NCBI RefSeq assembly: GCF_024713945.1
Contig: NC_134680.1
Location: forward strand, 1,140,001-1,204,000
DNA: 64,000 bases
Source of the DNA: Dermatophagoides farinae
Taxonomy: Eukaryota > Arthropoda > Arachnida > Sarcoptiformes > Pyroglyphidae
Reading direction: 5' to 3'
Shown: positions 59,766 to 64,000 of the stretch, one piece after another
How the letters are laid out: each line of letters begins with the position of its first letter
Position numbering within the stretch: position 1 is the first letter of the stretch
Notes under the pieces: model-generated
Seen by the model: only the letters and a program-made list of their open reading frames with translations
Database searches by the model: none
What the model was told of the DNA's origin: nothing
Made by a program: the position numbers and the translations under genes

Positions 59766-60710
59766 TCATTTTTTTTCATTCAATTCACTAAAATTTACAT
59801 GTCCAGTAGTGGATGCATGTTGTCTGGCTTGATTCTGATCAAATAGCCTATTACATTGATTACATTTAAGATACATTCGATTTAGATCAGTATATTGATG
59901 TTTAGCTTTAGCTTTACGTGCAACATCTAATGCCATTTCAATGACAATAATATCATCTGATGAAAAATTTGTCTGTAATGGATTATCCATATCATTTGAA
60001 TGTACCACTAATGGATCATAATGTATACCATCAAATATTAAAAATATACGTCTTGGATAATTTTTATCTTCACCAAAACGATTAAGACGTTCATTCTGGG
60101 TATCAACAGCAACGATTTCAATTTCATAATATGATGATAATATTGCAAGTTCAATACCACCACCCCAATGATCTTCATTACGTATCCATTTTTGATATAC
60201 ATTGTTTGGTTTACCTAGAAATCCTTCATTATATGTAATTGGATCGGATTGTACCGTTTCAGCAATAAGATTACGTAATTGTGGACATTTTTCCTGTATC
60301 TCTCCGGTTAAACAAAAATGTACACTAACAAATAGACAAGAATTGTTGGCAGGCACTTCGATACGATCCATTCGACGTATTAGTTGTTGGTTCCGGGCAT
60401 CGAATTTTTCAACGTTGGTTATTGGTTTTACATCTGTAAGATTCGATTTATTTGATTGACCAACAATTTCATTCATTATCAATGTTTCACGACGATTCGG
60501 TATTATATCTTTGATTAATTGTTCATCATCGACCAGAAAAATTTCCTGTGGTGGATAACCGATCATTAATTTACAATTATCTGGATGCATATCGGTTACA
60601 CTCCATATTACGGATTTTAATTCACCAATTGTTGATGATGTATGTAATGTATCGATATTGAATTGACCATTTTTAGTCTTAATACGTAGATGTATGTTAT
60701 CATTGGCCAT
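59766..60710 (-). CDS. YOD1: Ubiquitin thioesterase OTU1 (YOD1)
   Basis: An intronless frame of 314 aa (human about 348). Order: UBX-like N-terminal domain (residues 5-80), linker, OTU cysteine protease domain (about 115-260), and a C-terminal C2H2 zinc finger (CNQC at 283-286 with His298 and His304). The nucleophile is Cys125 in VPANNSCLF and the general base His230 in FDGIHYDPL, followed by Asp232. The family motif is PADNSCLF; here the Asp of DNSC is Asn122. OTU1 trims ubiquitin chains on p97/VCP clients during ER-associated degradation, using the UBX-like domain to bind p97. Confidence 0.93.
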   Translation of the reverse strand: MANDNIHLRIKTKNGQFNIDTLHTSSTIGELKSVIWSVTDMHPDNCKLMIGYPPQEIFLVDDEQLIKDIIPNRRETLIMNEIVGQSNKSNLTDVKPITNVEKFDARNQQLIRRMDRIEVPANNSCLFVSVHFCLTGEIQEKCPQLRNLIAETVQSDPITYNEGFLGKPNNVYQKWIRNEDHWGGGIELAILSSYYEIEIVAVDTQNERLNRFGEDKNYPRRIFLIFDGIHYDPLVVHSNDMDNPLQTNFSSDDIIVIEMALDVARKAKAKHQYTDLNRMYLKCNQCNRLFDQNQARQHASTTGHVNFSELNEKK

Positions 60711-61324
60711 AGCTCTTCAAATAGAAAAAGATATTTCAATCTTACGAAAAAAACTTACGAAAATATGGAATAAGAAAATTGTTCAGAATTCAGACATCAA
60801 AAATCACCACCATCAACGCTAAAACAATATCATCATCATCATCAAACTGTTTTGAAATATTTAATAAATCTGGCTTTCTGAGTCATAAAAAAAATGCATG
60901 CATGGTATATAAGAAATAAATGTTCGAAACAATAAAGTTTATATTGAATATATACAAACAATCAACAAAAGCACCAAAAAATGCGACGATATTGCCATCT
61001 ATTGTCAACAACAATCGATAAAGTAAATGAATCACGAATTTTTTTTTTGGGATTTTATAACTCGATCGATCAAAAAATTTTTATTCATTTCATCAAATGT
61101 ATCGAATCAATCTGGTTCATGTTTTTGTAAAAAAAAAAGATTTTTGTTTTGTATATAAAGAAGGCTTTACAATGTACAGAAAAAATGTGTGTGGATTATA
61201 TTCAAATATAAATTGTGATTGGTATTTGTGTGGAAACCAGCTTATAGCGTATTTTTTTTTTTTTTTTTTTGAACCAAACGATAAAATGATTTAGGGTGGT
61301 GGTGTTTGTATTTATTCGATTCAT
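60711..61324. other. Spacer between YOD1 start and EDF1 end
   Basis: About 600 A+T-rich bases, with a CAT tract near 60830. It should hold the YOD1 promoter and EDF1 3' UTR. No gene is seen. Confidence 0.45.
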
Positions 61325-61762
61325 TCATTTACCACTTTTTGGTACTAATGGTTGGCCCTTATCTTTACCACGAAGTTTAACGCCTAATGCACGTTCCATT
61401 TTAGCCAAAATCTGTTGATTCGGTATTGCTTTACCAGCTTCATATTCATTAACAACTTGTGGCTTTTCACAAATTTTTGTTGCCAATTCTTTTTGTGTCA
61501 TACCAATTTTTTGACGCTGTACCGAAATCAATTTTGATACATCCATCGATACATGATTATGATGAAAATCTTCAGTTTCTTGATCAAGTTTCACAGCATT
61601 AACACTTGGTCCGGCATGTTTATTTGTGGCTGCATTGAATTTTTTTGTCGTTTCAATCGGTACGCCTGATTTCATAGCATTATTCACCGCTTGTTTACTA
61701 CGAAGATCGGATGCACGTGCTGGACGTTTATTTAATACGGTCACTTTATCCCAATCGCTCAT
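61325..61762 (-). CDS. mbf1: Multiprotein bridging factor 1 (EDF1)
   Basis: An intronless frame of 145 aa, the normal length. The N-terminal MBF1 domain begins MSDWDKVTVLNKRPARASDL and contains AVNNAMKSGVPIETTKKFN and KLDQETEDFHH. A helix-turn-helix of the Cro/XRE type covers about 80-134 (QRQKIGMTQKELATKICEKP, EYEAGKAIPNQQILAKMERA). MBF1/EDF1 bridges transcription factors such as bZIP proteins to TBP and also binds collided ribosomes at the 40S subunit to stabilise frame and trigger quality control. It is transcribed away from the PDHA gene. Confidence 0.97.
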   Translation of the reverse strand: MSDWDKVTVLNKRPARASDLRSKQAVNNAMKSGVPIETTKKFNAATNKHAGPSVNAVKLDQETEDFHHNHVSMDVSKLISVQRQKIGMTQKELATKICEKPQVVNEYEAGKAIPNQQILAKMERALGVKLRGKDKGQPLVPKSGK

Positions 61763-62325
61763 CTTGCAAGAATATTTTTGATAAAATGATTAAAAAAATT
61801 TAAAGTTCAGTTTTTTGTTTCAGAAAAAAATAAATCTGGTGATTTTATGAAACTCGCTAACATTAATTTTTCAACAACGAAAAAAAACACCACACGCAAC
61901 AACATCAATATCTACTGAAAGAAATATAAACCACGTCGTGATCCTCTACATAAATGCCGTTGCAAAAGAATTTTCGCGAAAATTTAATTTGCCATTTTTT
62001 TAAAAATTAAAATTGTTTTCACATATCATTATTGATTGATTGAGAATTTTCGAATGGTTGAAAGAATTCAATCATTGTGATGTTTTAAAATTTGAAAAAA
62101 AAAATTAAGACAACTTTGATTCTTGACCATTCTGGATAAACATTTGAAGAAATAAAGAAAAACTAATATAACATGTCAGCTGATTTGATTCTGCACATGT
62201 GCATTTACAATGATTCTGAATATTCGTTGAAGGAGAATTTGTGATCTCAAAGTTATAACGAGAAATTATTTCCATTTGATTCAATATCATTTTTTTCAGT
62301 AAAAATAATCTAGTCCGATATAGTC
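61763..62325. promoter_or_regulatory. Divergent promoter region of EDF1 and PDHA
   Basis: 563 bases between head-to-head starts. A perfect 16-base palindrome AATTTTCGCGAAAATT at 61969-61984 contains two E2F-type TTTTCGCG cores and sits about 205 bases from the EDF1 ATG. CCACGTCGTG (61931-61940) is an E-box/CRE-like neighbour. No coding sequence is seen. Confidence 0.4.
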
Positions 62326-63672
62326 ATGTTTTCATCACTAACAATTTCGACGATATGGCGAGCGCCCCGAATAAATTTGATTGTACGATGCCAACAACAA
62401 CAACAACAAAAACAATTATCATCAGCAACATTTACCGTACATCCATATAAATTACATCGATTGGATGAAGGTCCATCGACCCAAGTTTCTTGTACACGTG
62501 ATCAAGCATTACAATATTATCGACAAATGACAACCATTCGTAGATTGGAAGCAGCAGCAAATGCTTTATATAAAGAAAAAGCTGTTCGTGGTTTCTGTCA
62601 TCTTTACACTGGTCAAGAAGCTGTCGCCGTTGGAATGGAAACTGCTATTACGTAATTACAAATATACCTTATTCGTTTGCATCATTAATTCCAATCTTTT
62701 TTGTTTCATTTTAATTGAATTAAATAGGAAAAAAGATGCTGTCATCACTGCTTATAGAGCACATGGTTGGACATATTTACGTGGTGTATCACTTTTAGGT
62801 GTTTTAGCAGAATTAACTGGTCGTCAATCTGGTTGTGCTCGTGGTAAAGGTGGTTCAATGCATCTTTATTGTGATGTATGTGTGATGGTTATCATTTCGA
62901 ATTATAATGAAAATAAATATAATTGATTTGTTTTTTTTTATCATAGAGATTCTATGGTGGAAATGGTATCGTAGGTGCACAAATACCATTAGGTGCCGGT
63001 ATAGCATTGGCACAAAAATATACAGATTCCGGTGAAATTACATTGGCACTTTGTGGTGATGGTGCAGCGAATCAAGGTCAAGTGTTTGAAGCATTCAATA
63101 TGTCAGCATTATGGAAATTACCGGTTATTTTTATTGTCGAAAATAATGGCTACGGTATGGGTACATCAGCTGAACGTGCATCTGCATGTCCATTATTCTA
63201 TACACGTGGTGATTATGTACCCGGTATCTGGGTGGATGGTATGGATATATTGGCAGTTCGTCAAGCAACCGAATATTTAGTAAAAATGTGTCGTGATGGT
63301 CAAGGACCATTCGTTATGGAAGCAGCAACTTATCGTTATTTTGGTCATTCAGTATCCGATCCAGGTACAAGTTATCGTACACGTGATGAAGTACAAGAAG
63401 TACGTCGTTCACGTGATCCAATTACAATGTTTAAAGAAAATATTCTACAAGCTGAACTTGTTACTAGTGATGAATTGAAACAAATCGACATTGAAATACG
63501 TAAGGAAGTGGATGAAGCTGCACAAAAATCACGTGTAGATCCGGAATTACCTGTCGAACATTTATATAATGATGTATATGTAAATAAGATTGGATCCGAT
63601 ATACGTAGTACAACACCATTTCAACATCATAAACATGAAAATACTGCTAAACCATCAAATATTTCAATCTAA
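62326..63672 (+). CDS. Pdha: Pyruvate dehydrogenase E1 component alpha subunit, mitochondrial
   Basis: Exons 62326-62651, 62728-62875 and 62947-63672 give 399 aa, matching the usual 390-400. A basic, S/Q-rich mitochondrial presequence occupies about the first 35 residues. The joins restore [21 protein letters not shown] and [18 protein letters not shown]. The thiamine diphosphate motif is complete: [11 protein letters not shown] through IVENN. The phosphorylation loop [20 protein letters not shown] keeps serines at both main regulatory positions targeted by pyruvate dehydrogenase kinase in animals. With E1 beta it decarboxylates pyruvate and transfers acetyl to E2 lipoyl groups, feeding the TCA cycle. 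The C-terminal end (about 20 residues, H/K/T/N-rich) is divergent. Confidence 0.96.
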
Positions 63673-64000
63673 AAATGAAAATGCTTTATCTCATTATAAA
63701 TCGTTTCTATTTTTTCATCATTCACATTCTTTTCACTTAATCTTAATTTAGGCTTCACTAAACTACTTAAAATTAAAAAATAGAAGATTTTTACCAATTT
63801 CAAAAAATTGTTTTTCCTTTTTTTTCTTGTTGTTTGTTTGTTTGTTTGTTTATAATAATCTTTTTATTCTTTTCTTGGCTTTCAATCCATATATTTATAA
63901 AAATTATGATTCATATATATATATGTCACATGGTTTTTTCTTTTCTTTTCTTTTATCATTGTTTTATTGTCAAATGTTTTTCTTCTTGAATATACGAATT
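63673..64000 (+). other. PDHA 3' UTR and downstream spacer
   Basis: A+T-rich sequence with TTTG repeats. No clear AATAAA hexamer stands out and no gene is seen up to the window end. Confidence 0.45.

Overview
This is eukaryotic nuclear DNA. Base composition is strongly A+T rich, genes are interrupted by short introns (mostly 50-150 bp with GT..AG ends), and the spacers are full of CAT/ATG, CA/TG, CAA and poly-T tracts. The protein set is arthropod-like: a SelR-type methionine sulfoxide reductase, two small complex III assembly factors laid out as in Drosophila sloth1/sloth2, a Rap2 GTPase and a copia-type retrotransposon. Small introns with CAT-repeat spacers suggest an acariform mite (for example a house-dust-mite relative). 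The species is inference from style, not proven.

Layout. 1-5.3 kb: a minus-strand gene for an unrecognised single-pass membrane protein with Q/P repeats, then a TCP11-like gene with an apparent one-base frameshift. 7.2-11.2 kb: exocyst subunit Sec15 with two alternative first exons. 11.7-13.5 kb: a secreted type-B carboxylesterase. 13.5-35 kb: largely gene-free low-complexity DNA around a single intronless Rap2 gene (19.9-20.5 kb). 35.1-38.3 kb: a young, internally deleted Ty1/copia element with identical LTRs. 39.9-40.7 kb: a 5'-truncated LINE with target duplications. 42.9-46.1 kb: coatomer beta subunit (minus). 46.6-49.4 kb: MsrB with a long disordered tail (minus). 51.5-52.2 kb: tandem sloth1 (SMIM4/UQCC5) and sloth2 (brawnin/UQCC6). 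53.1-54.4 kb: a tetraspanin (minus). 58.5-63.7 kb: OGFOD3, OTU1/YOD1, MBF1/EDF1 and pyruvate dehydrogenase E1 alpha.

Themes. Several genes serve membrane traffic (Sec15, Rap2, beta-COP, tetraspanin, YOD1) and several serve mitochondria or redox (the sloth pair, PDHA, MsrB). This is housekeeping content without operon logic. The observations most worth following are the sloth1/sloth2 tandem, the duplicated Sec15 first exon, and the copia derivative that lost the integrase core and the RT/RNase H centre in frame while keeping Gag, zinc knuckle and protease. Splice sites were placed by eye from GT/AG consensus plus family similarity recalled from memory; no alignment was run.
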